Source of the DNA: Prorocentrum cordatum | Taxonomy: Eukaryota > Sar > Dinophyceae > Prorocentrales > Prorocentraceae | DNA: 64,000 bases | Assembly (NCBI GenBank): GCA_963575745.1 | Contig: CAUYUJ010019915.1 | Span: 490,332 to 554,331, forward strand | Reading direction: 5' to 3' | In this document: positions 52,808 to 62,779 of the stretch, piece after piece | Layout: every line of letters starts with the position of its first letter | Numbering within the stretch: position 1 is the stretch's first letter | The notes under the pieces: model-generated | Databases searched by the model: none | Told to the model about the DNA's origin: nothing | The model's input: only the letters and a program-made list of their open reading frames with translations | Position numbers and translations under genes: made by a program

Positions 52808-52838
52808 TCCTCCTCCTCCTCCTCCTCCTCCTCCTCCC
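52808..52838 (+). repeat. TCC run at the LINE 3' end
   Basis: (TCC)n begins about 85 bp after the last stop and mirrors the run abutting the 5' leader stack (46731-46751). It is either the element's simple-repeat tail or the target sequence. Confidence 0.8.
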
Positions 52839-52839
52839 T

Positions 52840-53140
52840 CCACCCAAACCCTCCTCCTTATCCACCCCGCTTCCTCCCCCTCGTCCCTCCCTTCCTCCGC
52901 CCCCCCCCGGAGCTCGGATTCGCCGCTGCTGATTGACGAGACTGTTCCGGATTCTGACGGTCCGGCGTTGTTGGGATGTCGGCAGCGGGAGTTCGGGTCC
53001 AATTTCAGGCTGGATCTCGTCGTTTTCCTCGCGGCCCCGTCGGGCCAACCCAAGTCCTCCGAACCCGAGTCGTGCGTCTCCCCGACGGTTCTTTGTTTCG
53101 TGGCACAGGTGGAACACATCAAGAGCCTCAAACACCTCCC
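52840..53140. other. No recognisable gene
   Basis: Pyrimidine-rich, then unassigned sequence downstream of the LINE. Confidence 0.4.
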
Positions 53141-53144
53141 TCTG

Positions 53145-53344
53145 GCGGCGAGCGGGGGGGGGAAGTGAGAAGGAGAAGGCCTTCTCAGAAGGTGGCGGGA
53201 CTCCTCAGAAGCCCTCGCGCCTTCTGAGAAGTGTTGTGTGCCTTCGGGGAAGGCTTACAACAGTTTTCAGAAGGCCGGGGGGGACTCCTGAGCCTTCTGA
53301 GAAGGCCCGCCCCCTGCTCACTTCCCCCCTGAGCTCGCCGCCGA
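53145..53344. mobile_element. GGCGGCG-ended inverted-repeat element, copy 2
   Basis: Ends GGCGGCGAGC + G-run + GAAGTGAG and the inverted CTCACTTCCCCCCTGAGCTC + GCCGCC. The inside holds several CCTTCTSAGAAGG palindromes. About 200 bp, no frame of note. Confidence 0.8.
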
Positions 53345-55093
53345 CAAAAGTTGCAAGCAGCCGAGGGCAAAACCCCGGCACCTCCAGGAGTGGGCGCGCG
53401 AGCGCTAGGTCAGGCAAAAACGGGCACCACGCTGCTCGCGCTGGGCGGCTTCGGCACCACTCCGCCCTGAGAGGGAGCCTCCTGGTCTGCGGCCCACGGC
53501 TGTGGCCTCAGCGCTGGCCACGGCGGGGGCGCGCTGGTCTTCCTTGAGATCTGGGGCCATGCGTTGTTTCACGCCCGGCGTCTTCGCCCCGCTTCGGGCT
53601 CCGGGGCCTTCACAGATCGATCCGGCGCCGCGAGGCTTGCAGCACACAGACGGGGTCCAGGGTTCCTGTCGCGTTTTCTCGCGAATGTCGAAGTGTTCGT
53701 TCGCAACGTCAGATGTCGGGGTGCGTTGGAACTGGACTGGAACGCTGTGTCTCTGAGACACATCGGCTGCAGTGCTGACGCGTTGGCCCAGATGGCCTCT
53801 GTCCTTGCCGCCTCGGGAACGGAGCGAGGTTGCGGTCGGAAGCGGTTCATGAGGTAGACATTCATCGAGCGCGTTCCTCTACTCGCAAAGTGCTTACTCG
53901 CAAACGTCCGACAACAAAAGCATGTGTTTGCCTCGATGCAGTGTAGTATGTCGTGACCTCCCCGCGGCGGGTCCTGGCCATGTGCGAGCAGCTACTCTGC
54001 GAGGAGCGCGGGGCGACGGGGCAGGACCGCGTCGCCCCATCGAGGGGCAAAAGCGTGCCTCGTCCAGGCAGGTGCCCTCCACGTGAGGCGCGGGCGGCCC
54101 AGTCTGCGCCGAGCGCCCCGCCGAGCAGTCTCCAGGGCTGCGGTCTGAGACAGCGAGTCCCCGAGTGCTTCGTCCGCCATCGTAGAGATTCTTCCGAACG
54201 GCAGCAGTTGTCGAGAAATGAGCGCCGATTCAGACTTGCGCTGCTGGCTCGCTGCCTTGCTTCCTCGCGTGAGACACGAGAAGTCATGGAGTGCAGGATG
54301 CTAAGTGAAGTTTTGTGCTGTACAAGCATGTTGCTTGAAGCGCGTCGATCTTGTCCTGGCATTTTTGAACCAGCGCGATCTGAGCTGTACGAAGGTGAGA
54401 TTGGAAATGACGTGCGAACCGAGGAGTGCGAGCATCCGCCTCAGCGTGAGTTTGGCGCTCCGCCAAACTAGCTGGAGCTCGTCGAAAGCCGCCCGAGCTT
54501 TGGCGATCCTCCTGGAGGCGGCCGGCCCTGTGCAACCATACGCGCTCAGAAGGTTGCCCACATGTACTGCCGATGGCACGACTGTGATAGCTGTGGCCTG
54601 AAGTGGCGTTTGCGTTGCAGCTCGTATTCGCGAATGCGTCTCGGCAAGGCTTAAGATGTCCTAACTTACTTTAGCCTTGATCACCAGAAACGATTTCGAG
54701 CACCGAGGAAATACCGAAATTTGAGGGTTTTCACATGTCGGGCCCTGGGAGGCGATATTCGTTCGACACTGTTTCGATACTTGTCTGAGTGCTCGAAATT
54801 ATTTCTGGGATTTGGTCCTGAAGTACGATGGAAGCAACATAAGGCGAGGCCCGCGCCTTTGGCGAGGTGTGCAAGGGGCCCCTGCAGCGCCCAGCAGTTC
54901 CCGAGACAGCCCGACAGATCGGCCCGATTGCTGCGAGGTGTGCAGCCCACCAGCGGGGAGCGCCTCTCCGACTGGCCTGCCTGCTGCAGTTCGCGGCGCG
55001 CGCTCTCTCGGTCGCCGTGCACTGCATGCTGCGCGCGGGCCGTCCCCGGGCAGACGACTCACAGCCGCGTCCTCCTGCCGTGGTCTAGGCCTT
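53345..55093. other. No recognised gene
   Basis: Frames of 60-190 codons on both strands. A + frame at 54867-55088 (QIGPIAARCAAHQRGAPLRL) looks protein-like but is unassigned. Nothing else recognised. Confidence 0.35.
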
Positions 55094-55297
55094 CTAGATG
55101 GGTCCGAGTAGATGGGGTCGGAGGATCGCGCCGCATCCTCGATTCATCGGCGATGCGGCTCGATGCGGAGCCTGATTTTCTCCACGCCGACGTCGCCGAT
55201 GAAACGTCGCCAGTGCATCGCCGATGCATCGCCGATGCATCGTCGATGTATCGGCAATGTGGCCACTCCGACCCCATCTACTCGGACCCCACCTAGG
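55094..55297. mobile_element. ~204-bp TIR element with GATGCATCGCC repeats
   Basis: CTAGATGGGTCCGAGTAGAT plus GGGGTCGGAG at the left pairs with the complement of CTCCGACCCCATCTACTCGG plus ACCCCACCTAG at the right. AGGCCT is found within two bases of each end as a candidate target duplication. The centre has palindromic GATGCATCGCC repeats. Confidence 0.7.
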
Positions 55298-55809
55298 AGG
55301 CCTCTACGTGGGCAGGTTCCCAGCGTGTAAGGCATGCCCGCTAGTGCCACCCAGGAAGAAAATGCAGATCAAACAGTTCAGGCGGGCGCCTCGGACTCCA
55401 GGACCCGTTTTCCTCGAGGCGCGTTTTTGTGCCGATATCTTTCCACGAGCGCAGCGACATGGGTAGCAGAAGGGCGCCGCGAAAGACCCTGGCACTCGTG
55501 AACATTATGACATTGGACGCCGCCTTCTGATGCTCCAGGCACGGAGCGCTGCAAATAGAAGCGGTAGCTGCCGGTGGGGATGGCAAGGCCGGCGCTTGCA
55601 CCGTCATCCGTGATCGAGGATGTTTAAACAGCGTTTGGCGCTAACGGGGTGAGCCAATTTCCTCCGATCCCGTCTGGTTGTCTTGAGTTTGGCTCTGCGT
55701 CTGTAGCGGGCCCTCTTGGGGGCCTCTTGGAGGCCTCGAGGGCTGCCTCGTTGGTTTAGTGGGGGGCCCTCTGGGGGGCTCCTTCTGCAAGCCGATCGTC
55801 GCTTTCGGC

Positions 55810-55895
55810 CTCCCAGATGGGGTCGGCGGATCGCGCCGCATCGCCGATGCATCGGTGATGCGGCTCGATGTGGCGACCGATTTTCTCCACGTTCG
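55810..55895 (+). mobile_element. Half copy of the 55094 element
   Basis: AGATGGGGTCGGCGGATCGC, CGATGCATCGG, GATGCGGCTCGATG and ATTTTCTCCACG repeat the left half of 55094-55297 in the same orientation. Confidence 0.7.
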
Positions 55896-56270
55896 CCTGA
55901 CCGCGGCTCCGCAGGACAGTTTCGCTCGGATGCAGCTCCTGGGAGGTCACATTTTGATTTGGCCCTGGTCTGAAATCCGGCTTGGATCGGGCTTATTAAT
56001 CCCGCTGAATCTGGCTGAACCACCTTGATTCGTGGCGTGATCCGGCGTAACAGTTTTGGGGGCTTACTCCTCTTTGGTTCTTCCGACGAAGACTTCCCAG
56101 CCGTTGCCTCCTAAGCCTCGTCGCCGAGACTCGGCTCAGACCTGGACTGCCACGGAAGCGCCCGCTGGGCCGCGAGCGGGGCCTCTTCGAGACCGGTGGC
56201 GCCGGCCTGCCGATCCACGCGCCTCGCGCCGGTCCCCACGGCATCCCAGGCGGCGCCTCGCGTCGCCGGG
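55896..56270. other. No recognisable gene
   Basis: Unassigned sequence. Confidence 0.4.
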
Positions 56271-56274
56271 AGTG

Positions 56275-56400
56275 CTGTGGCGCCCCGCGCGGATTTGTTG
56301 GATCTGCACTGGGGCCCCCAGCGGCGCCTCCATCGCCGCCCCTGGCGTGCTGCGCCAGGGAGCGGGCCCGGCGCACATCTAAGAAGTGCGCGCCAAACGG
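56275..56400. mobile_element. GCGCTCCGCGCGG hairpin family, diverged copy
   Basis: GGCGCCCCGCGCGGATTTGT, a GGATCTGCACTGGG arm, GGCGGCGATGGAGGCGCC-type loop and the inverted CCCGGCGCACATCTAAGAAG right arm ending GCGCGCCAAAC. Confidence 0.65.
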
Positions 56401-56429
56401 CAAAGCGAATTCTCGTATGCAGTTTTCTG

Positions 56430-56725
56430 TTATTCTAGGGGAAGAAGTGTAGGAGGAGGAGAAGGAGGAAGCAGATGAGGAGATAGGAGATACGAGAGAT
56501 GATAGCGGAGCCGCTCAGGGAGTGCAGAGTGATGAGAGAGTAGTTGTAGAACAGTGGTGAGAGAGGACAGAAAAGGGGTGAGGGCTGAGAGATACGAGAG
56601 GGGAGGGAAACTGGTTGCAGGAGTGAGGCATGAGTCGAGAACTGGAGGATTTCTGAGCGAGGAGAGATGAGTCAGAAGTAATGAGAGAAGAGATAAGATC
56701 GGAGGTCGAGGTGATGTACTCACGT
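56430..56725. repeat. GA-rich tract
   Basis: Purine-rich + strand with GAGAGATGAG-like phrases. The minus Ser/Leu/Pro frame is compositional. Confidence 0.6.
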
Positions 56726-56959
56726 CTGTTTATTTTTAGGTTTCATCTGTGAGTCTCGCCATTCCCCGCCAGTTGAATCGGACCCGCGCGCCCTTAGATC
56801 TCACCCATGCTGGTACTGACTTGTAGAACCCATACGAGGCCAGCGCCTCTGGCCCGCCCTCCTTCTGCGCCAGCCAGGCCCCGCCCGCCACCTATGGCGA
56901 CAGGCTCCCGCAGGTATTCTCGATGGTCACCGATGCCGTCAAGTCTGAGATCGGTGCGC

Positions 56960-57290
56960 CTGGGGTCGGGCAGCGCCGTCGGCGTTGTGGGGACGGTGAG
57001 AAGGAGCAGGCCTCCTCGAAGGCCTTCTCACGGGGCGGCGGGGCTTCCCAGAAGGGCTCGACCCTTGTGAGAGGTTTTCTGTGTCTTCTGGTAAGGATCG
57101 GAAGGAGGAGGAGGAGGAGGAGGGGGAGGGGGAGGAGGAGGAGGAGGAGGAGGAGGAGGAGGAGGAGGAGGAGGAGGAGGAGGAGGAGGAGGAGGAGGGG
57201 AGGGGGAGGAGGAAGGCTGGGGGACTTCCGAGTCTTCTGAGAAGGCCCGCCTTTCTCACTTCCCTCCCGGACTCGCCGCCGAGCTTCGTT
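56960..57290. mobile_element. GGCGGCG-ended element, copy 3, with GGA expansion
   Basis: Contains GGTGAGAAGGAGCAGGCC, GAAGGCCTTCTCACGG, CTTCTGAGAAGGCCCGCC and the right end TCTCACTTCCCTCCCGGACT + CGCCGCCG seen in copies 1 and 2. A (GGA)n run of about 110 bp (57105-57215) sits in its middle. Confidence 0.7.
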
Positions 57291-58055
57291 TGGAGGCAGA
57301 GGGCGAGACTGAGGGGAGAGGGAGGCAGTGATGAAGGCAGGGCAGGAAGAGATGGGGGGCGAGGAGGGGAAAGGCGGGATTCAGGGCGGGAGGACGAGGG
57401 AGAGGCACGGACGTCAGGAAAGGCGCTTCACATTGGTGAAGGAGGGGGCAAGCGAAATCTTGCGCACGGGCGAGTGCGTTGTCTCGACCTTGCTGCACAA
57501 TGACCGATCGCCTCAATCAGCATTTGTCGCTTGAGCAGCTGACAACAGTGTTTCGCTATCGCTCGTTCGCTGTCGCTCGTAGTCTACCGCACGCGCCTGT
57601 GGCACCTGACCATCGTCGACGATTCGAATGCTGCAGCAACTGGGTGGGAGGTTATCAGGCGTGGGAGAGATATCACTCAACTCGACAGCGTTTCCGCTTA
57701 AGTATTTCCCCAAGCAGTGTTCTCTGGCTAGGTGTCTTGCAGTCGTTTGGCCCTCGCTTCCAGGAGTTTTGGCGGCGGCCGCCAGTGTGCGGCGGTCCGC
57801 GGCACGGCGGTTCAATCACGATTTTACTGCCACGCAGCGAGCACGGGACGGGGCGAAGGGGATCGGGATGAGAAGGACGCGCCTCGTCATTTTTCTCATT
57901 CGACGGTGCTGCCAACTTGTTCCAAAAGGAGTGACAGGGGAATGTCAGGTCTGCTGGCGGGGTTCCGTTGTGGCAGCTGCGCCCACCCCAAGTGAAGCAA
58001 GGTGGTCCGTATTTCTGGAGCACCGATGAGTGACGCCTAGTGCGGACGCAGTTGG
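57291..58055. other. No recognised gene
   Basis: Unassigned frames of 60-130 codons on both strands. Confidence 0.4.
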
Positions 58056-58057
58056 GG

Positions 58058-58176
58058 AATGAGGAGGAGGAGGAGGAGGAGGAGGAGGAGGGGAAGGAGT
58101 GAGAGAAGGGGAATAGAGAGGAGGAGGAGGAGGAAGAGGAGGAGGAGGAGAAGGAGGAGGAGGAGGAGGAGGAGGA
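58058..58176 (+). repeat. GGA microsatellite
   Basis: Imperfect (GGA)n in two blocks, 58058-58095 and 58119-58175. Confidence 0.9.
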
Positions 58177-58509
58177 CCAGTGTAAACCCAAGACGCAGCA
58201 ATGATATTGCAATGCATCCTCCCTCCAGGCTCCCTCTTCATAGGCCACATTCATGGATTCAATTTCGCTGTCGGAAGTGCCCCGTTTGAAAACAATTGTT
58301 TGGAAATCTTGAACTGCGCCAGAACACCAGTCCTGGTACTTGAACGCCGCGAATCACCGTTACTGTTGCGTCATGACGATCCTGGATCGTGACAGGCCAC
58401 CGTTTTGGGGACTCCAGCGCCACGAATACATGCAACTGCTGCGCCCTGGAAATCCGACACCGTGCCAAAACGCCAATTCTGGGACGTTAACCGTGAGAAG
58501 CCTTGCAAG

Positions 58510-59010
58510 TTTTTAACTCTTAGAACGATTGCACGCGGCGCTAAGGCGAGAGCCTTATTTTGAAAACGACCCGTCCTCCAGATGTCAAGCTCTTGTATTG
58601 TTTTGACGGATGTGCGCGGCGCTAAGGCGAGAGCCACATGTTGAAAACGGCCCGCCCTTCATCCGTGAAGTTTTTCTGCATGTTTCAATTCGGATGCGCG
58701 CGGGTTAAGGCGAGATCCACATTTTGAAAACGATCCGCCCTCCATTCGATAAGCTTTTATAATGGTTTGACGAATGCGTGCAGCTCTAAGGCTAGATCCA
58801 CATTTTGAAAACGACCCGTTCTCCATCCGTGAAGTGTTTCTGCATGTTTCAAGTCGGATGTGCGCGGCGCAAAGGCGAGGGCCACATGTTGATGACCACC
58901 TGTCTCCAATCCGTGGAGCTCTTACAACTCGTCAGAACGGATATGACCGGCGCTGAGGCGAGAGCGACATTTTGAAAGCGACCCGCCCTCCATCCGTGAA
59001 GCTGGTGCAG
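58510..59010 (+). repeat. 82-83-bp satellite, six copies
   Basis: GCGCGGCGCTAAGGCGAGAG or variants begin copies at about 58534, 58616, 58698, 58781, 58864 and 58947. Each is followed by CCACATTTTGAAAACGACCC, TCCATCCGTGAAG and TGCATGTTT. Spacing is unusually regular. Confidence 0.92.
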
Positions 59011-59179
59011 GTGCTTGAATTTTCAGGGTCGTAGATAAATGGTGTAGAAATCATAAGCGATACGCCCAACCCGACCTTCCGACGGCCTCGGGGTACGACA
59101 GGGAGGAGTTCGCCGCAAGGACAAAAGGGGAGGGCGGACGAAGAGGGCGGGGAAGGTAGAGGAGAAGGAGGAGAAGGGG

Positions 59180-60556
59180 GTGGAGAAGCAGAAGGAGTTG
59201 GACGAGACGCAGGAGGAGGCGGAGGAGGGGGCACAGGGAAGAGAACGGGGACATGGGGCTCCCGAGCGCGGCTCCCTCCGGGCCGCCCCTCGCCGGGGCC
59301 CCCCGCAGGCACGATCCTCGACACGCCCGGGCACGGGGACCCGCGCGGGGAGTGGGCAACGCGCCCTTCTGGCTCATCCTCAGGTCCTTCTCCTTCTCCC
59401 TCGTCCTCAGGTACTCCTCCAGGGATCCGAGGCTCCTGCAATCGAGGCGCCGGCGCACGGCGCCATGCGCGCCCCCCGCGCCGGCGCCGCCCGAGCGGGG
59501 CAGCGCAAAGGCGAGGGCGCCGCGGGCGCGAGGGCGCGCGATCCCCCCCCTCGCGCGTCGTGGCAGGTGCAGCCGGGGCGCAGCGGTGGACTGCCAGCGT
59601 CGCCCGACCCGCCCGGGAAGGCAGGCTGGGCGCAGTCCGTTGGAGTGTCGCGGTTCTCCGTCGCGCGTCAGGCTGAGCGGGCGCGTGGGCCTCGCATCAA
59701 GGCGCCACCGCCGCCGCCGCCGGCATTCTGTAAATCGCTCCAGGGATGCGCGGCGGCATCCGTGGCGGAAGCTGACCAGCCGAAGGTGGTTTTCGCGAAG
59801 TCTGCTGCAAAGAAGCCGTTTCCTGGCGGCACGGGCGCGGCCTTGGCGCCCAACTTGCGCGCCGCCGTCGAAAGGGCGCGCGCGTTCGCCTGGTTCTATC
59901 ATGCGCGAACGCGACGCGCGCGCCGCATAGAGGCGCGGGGCCGTCAGCTTGTTAGTGGCGTCGCAGTGTCAGCGTGGCTGCAGGGCTGCGACCCGCAAGT
60001 GCGCAAAGTCTCGGCTGCCGTGAACGGCCCGTTCCTCGAAGAGTTGGTGGCCCAGGCCGCGCGCCCAGATGCGGATTGCACTGAGGTTTTTCGCTCGGGA
60101 GCACCAACCGTCGGCGAGCTTGCCCGCGCAGGAATCGGCGAAGAGATCGCGCAAGACGAGGTCTGCGATTTTGAAGCCATTTTCAGCAGGGCGCGCGAGG
60201 TACACCTTGACACCCTGCGCTCTCTTCGCGAAGACCCTCGCACGCCGCGCGCCGCCTGCGCGTCGCATTGGGTGGCGAGGCGTGCCCGCGGCGTGCGGCT
60301 GCGCCTTGCGTTCGCGTTCATTGGGCGCGGTGCGCCCGCCAGGCTCGGCACGCGCGCCCTTTCGCTCGCGGCGGAGCGCGAGGCGGCGGGCGAAGCGCGC
60401 CGCGCGCGGCGCACCCTTCGTCGGGGCGCCCGCAGTCGAGAGCGTGTTCTCACAACCCTATGGCTCTCTCGCCCCTCTCGTCGAACTGTCGGCGACGATG
60501 CCTCGAGGGGTAGCACCGGCGAGGCGCGAGTCGCGCTAAGTCACGAAGCGAGTTGA
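59180..60556 (+). CDS. Possible retroelement polyprotein fragment
   Basis: A long + frame (458 codons), most of which is Arg/Ala/Pro-rich and may be compositional. The part at about 59740-60246 is different, with a balanced composition: VVFAKSAAKKPFPGG, then VRKVSAAVNGPFLEELVAQA and RSGAPTVGELARAGIG, ending LDTLRSLREDPRTP. The order FxxxL...PD...GAP..GELxxxG...SLREDP recalls the region just upstream of the RT domain in abundant dinoflagellate retroelement polyproteins, from memory only. After 60246 the frame runs into a tandem duplication (60270-60830), so RT motifs are missing. Either it is a truncated fragment or an exon ends there. Function is inferred, not shown. Confidence 0.4.
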   Translation: MEKQKELDETQEEAEEGAQGRERGHGAPERGSLRAAPRRGPPQARSSTRPGTGTRAGSGQRALLAHPQVLLLLPRPQVLLQGSEAPAIEAPAHGAMRAPRAGAARAGQRKGEGAAGARARDPPPRASWQVQPGRSGGLPASPDPPGKAGWAQSVGVSRFSVARQAERARGPRIKAPPPPPPAFCKSLQGCAAASVAEADQPKVVFAKSAAKKPFPGGTGAALAPNLRAAVERARAFAWFYHARTRRARRIEARGRQLVSGVAVSAWLQGCDPQVRKVSAAVNGPFLEELVAQAARPDADCTEVFRSGAPTVGELARAGIGEEIAQDEVCDFEAIFSRAREVHLDTLRSLREDPRTPRAACASHWVARRARGVRLRLAFAFIGRGAPARLGTRALSLAAEREAAGEARRARRTLRRGARSRERVLTTLWLSRPSRRTVGDDASRGSTGEARVALSHEAS

Positions 60557-60830
60557 CCCGCGACCCCCGAGCGCACCCCGCGGCAGGCACGCGGGGAGAG
60601 AGGGAGTTGCGCGATGCGTTGCGGTTCGCCCGCCCGCCCACTCTTGCGCGCCCGCCAGGCGCGGCACGCGCGCCCTGTCGCTCGCGGCGGAGCGCGAGGC
60701 GTGCTGCACGCGGCACACCCATCGTTGGGGTGCCCGCAGTCGAGAGCGTGTCCTCACGGCCCGATGGTTCTCGTCCCTCTCGTCGCGCTGTCGGCGACGA
60801 TGCTTCGTGGGTCCCACCCACCCCCGGAAC
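60270..60830 (+). repeat. Tandem duplication, ~320-bp spacing
   Basis: 60340-60520 and 60655-60815 share CCGCCAGGCKCGGCACGCGC, TCGCTCGCGGCGGAGCGCGA, CCCGCAGTCGAGAGCGTGT and CTGTCGGCGACGATGC in order. Confidence 0.85.
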
Positions 60831-60889
60831 ATCTGCGGAGCGCTCCTGGCGCCGCGCTGCCCGACCTCCCGGGGGCCTCCAAGACGCCC

Positions 60890-61510
60890 AAGGGCAGCTA
60901 AGACGATCCCAAGAAGCCCCCAAAACGTCAAAGAAAGGACCAAGACGCTCCCAAGCAACCCAGGATAGCTTTCGGGCGGCTCTCCAGGCCCCCAGGAGGC
61001 CCCCAAGAGACTTCGAGAGATCTCCGAGAGGCCACCCGGGAGCACCCGGAGAACCTGAAACCGTTGAGTTTCACGTTTTTGTTGGTTCATGGTTTTTGGC
61101 CTTCTCATTATTTCATGCTTCCAACGCTCCAAACCGGCCGAAGACGCCCCCAAGACCGCCCCGAGACCACCCAAAACGGCCACAAAACGTGCCAAGACGG
61201 CCCCAAGACTGCCGAAGAAGCGCCCAGGACAGCTCCATACCACCCCAGAACAGGCCCAAGATGAACCCAAGAGCGGGAGCAGGAGGCCTCCAGAGACCTC
61301 CGAGAGGACTCCGGGACCCCCCAGAGGCTTCCAACACACCCCAGACCCTTGAAAGGCTCCCAAAAAATGCCCGACGACAGCCCAAGAGAGCTTCGAGAGC
61401 CGTTTCGAGAGAGCCCGAAGATGGTCAATTCGATCTTTTCCAGTGGGTTTTGTCAACGCTTTTCGCCTTCTCACATTTTCCCGCTTCCAACGCTCCACGA
61501 CCGAGGAATT
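60890..61510 (-). repeat. CTTGGG composite repeat, two minus-strand monomers
   Basis: On the + strand the units read CCCAAGACNGCC. Cores in reverse orientation lie at about 61050-61135 and 61420-61505, each with CTTCCAACGCTCCA, the complement of the core's TGGAGCGTTGGAAG. The spacing of about 370 bp gives the monomer length. Confidence 0.8.
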
Positions 61511-61589
61511 TGACAAACAAAGGAATTCCAGAGATTCCCCTCCGTTTCCAAAATCGGGACTCCTACAGTCGGGTTCCAGTAGTAGGTCG

Positions 61590-62130
61590 GCCCTGCGAAA
61601 TCAAGGGTGTCTTGTGTCCTGTGCATCGCGCGTTGTGTCCTCTGCGGCCGAAGGGCAGGGTACCCTTGCGTCCTGTGGTTTCCGCGGGTGTCCTTGGCTT
61701 GGCCCGCGGCGGTCTCAGCGCGTCGCGCCGGCGGGAGGCCGCGGCCCCTGTCCAGGGTACCCTGGCGTCCTCTCGGATTTGGGGGCTCATGTTGCTTCAA
61801 GGTGTGATTATGGTTTCAGCGCCGCGCCGCTGGCGCCGCGGCGAAGGGTCTACCTGCGATGTCCTCTGAGTTCGGGCGCGCCGCTTGTGAACCAACGACG
61901 GGTCGCGCGATCGCCCCCGAAGGTGGGTAGGCGCGGGCGGCACGCCACGCAAGATCCTCACGCGGCGAGCGGCGCGGCCTGTCGGATACCATTGGCGTCC
62001 TGTGTGGCGTGCGCCGCCCGTCGCGGGGTTGCGGGTCGGCCGCGGGTAACCGCGGTCGCGGCCTCGGCAGGGTACCCTTGTGTCCTGTGGTTTTGGAGGC
62101 CATGTTGCCGTCGGAAGAGTCTTGTGTCCT
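61590..62130 (+). repeat. AGGGTACCCTTGTGTCCTGT repeats
   Basis: CAGGGTACCCTTGCGTCCTG or variants recur near 61656, 61753 and 62068, with TTGTGTCCTGT phrases at 61611 and 62120 and a degraded one near 61983. Larger units share GCCGCGG-type spacers. Confidence 0.7.
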
Positions 62131-62586
62131 GTCGCGCGTCCTGTGCGCAATAACCCGCCTGTATTCCCTATCCGTTTCCTGGGGCTCCATCAAGATATCG
62201 GGGTCACATGCAAAAATATGTCGGGAATTGCGTTGGACTTTCTGACGCTGCCTTGGCACTCTCTTGGATCGTCTTCGCGTCCTCTTGCCTGCCTCTGAAA
62301 CAATCTTGTAGAAATCGAGATCCCATGATCCCACGAGTTGATTCAGTGGAATTTTAGAAGTCAGGCCGTGAAAAGGCATCCCGACAGAACGTGGCCTTCA
62401 TGCCGAAAACGTCTAGCCCACAGCCCATGTAATACAATTTGGAGCAAGGGAAGTCCACATGGTTTGATAGATGAGGACAGGCAGCCATACCAGAGGCTTG
62501 TTGGAGCTCGGCAGAGGAGGCAGGGTGATTCTTGCCTCGAACAGGATCAGGCCGACCCTGGAGTTCCCAAGATGCAAGGAGAGCCT
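62131..62586. other. No recognisable gene
   Basis: Unassigned sequence upstream of the third spliced-leader scar. Confidence 0.4.
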
Positions 62587-62608
62587 TCCGTAGCCAGTTT
62601 GGCTCAAG
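62587..62608 (+). other. Near-complete spliced-leader relict
   Basis: Matches the 22-nt DinoSL over its full length with a single change (CCAGTTTGG for CCATTTTGG). This marks the 5' end of a transcript that was reverse-transcribed and re-inserted. The astacin-like gene lies downstream on the same strand. Confidence 0.85.
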
Positions 62609-62716
62609 GTTTCACTGTCGCAGGAGCGCGCCGTCCAGCCCGCTGGCAGTTGTCGTGCGCGGAAAGGCCGCCCGACCGAGCCAGCCCCGAAGAGTGCCAC
62701 TCGAGGCCCTGCCCCC

Positions 62717-62779
62717 ATGGCCGAAACGACGCGGCCGGACCTGGAGGGCGACGCGCCCCTGCTCGCCGAGGAGGCCTAA
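62717..62779 (+). CDS. Short frame with acidic dileucine motif
   Basis: Starting 108 bp after the spliced-leader scar, ATG 62717 opens a 20-codon frame (MAETTRPDLEGDAPLLAEEA) ending at TAA 62777-62779. In the same phase, after a second stop (TAG 62816-62818), the sequence continues with ACLACVALLSAAACAANGLG, a good membrane anchor. An acidic EGDAPLL dileucine signal followed by a membrane anchor is the N-terminal design of a type II membrane protein. If the stops are mutations, this was the cytoplasmic tail and anchor of the downstream protease. It is too short to be sure. Confidence 0.3.
   Translation: MAETTRPDLEGDAPLLAEEA

Larger units (their letters stand above)
46752..52838 (+). mobile_element. 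Non-LTR retrotransposon with stacked spliced leaders
   Basis: A LINE-type element with, in order: three spliced-leader copies, a 5' leader, an Arg/Ser-rich frame, coiled-coil ORF1, a 142-codon ORF, APE endonuclease, reverse transcriptase, zinc knuckle, and a short 3' leader ending in (TCC)n at 52808-52838. A TCC run also abuts the 5' end (46731-46751). Catalytic residues are preserved, but one frame change (near 50060) and one in-frame TAG (51445) break the EN-RT protein. It moves by target-primed reverse transcription in characterised relatives. Confidence 0.85.
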
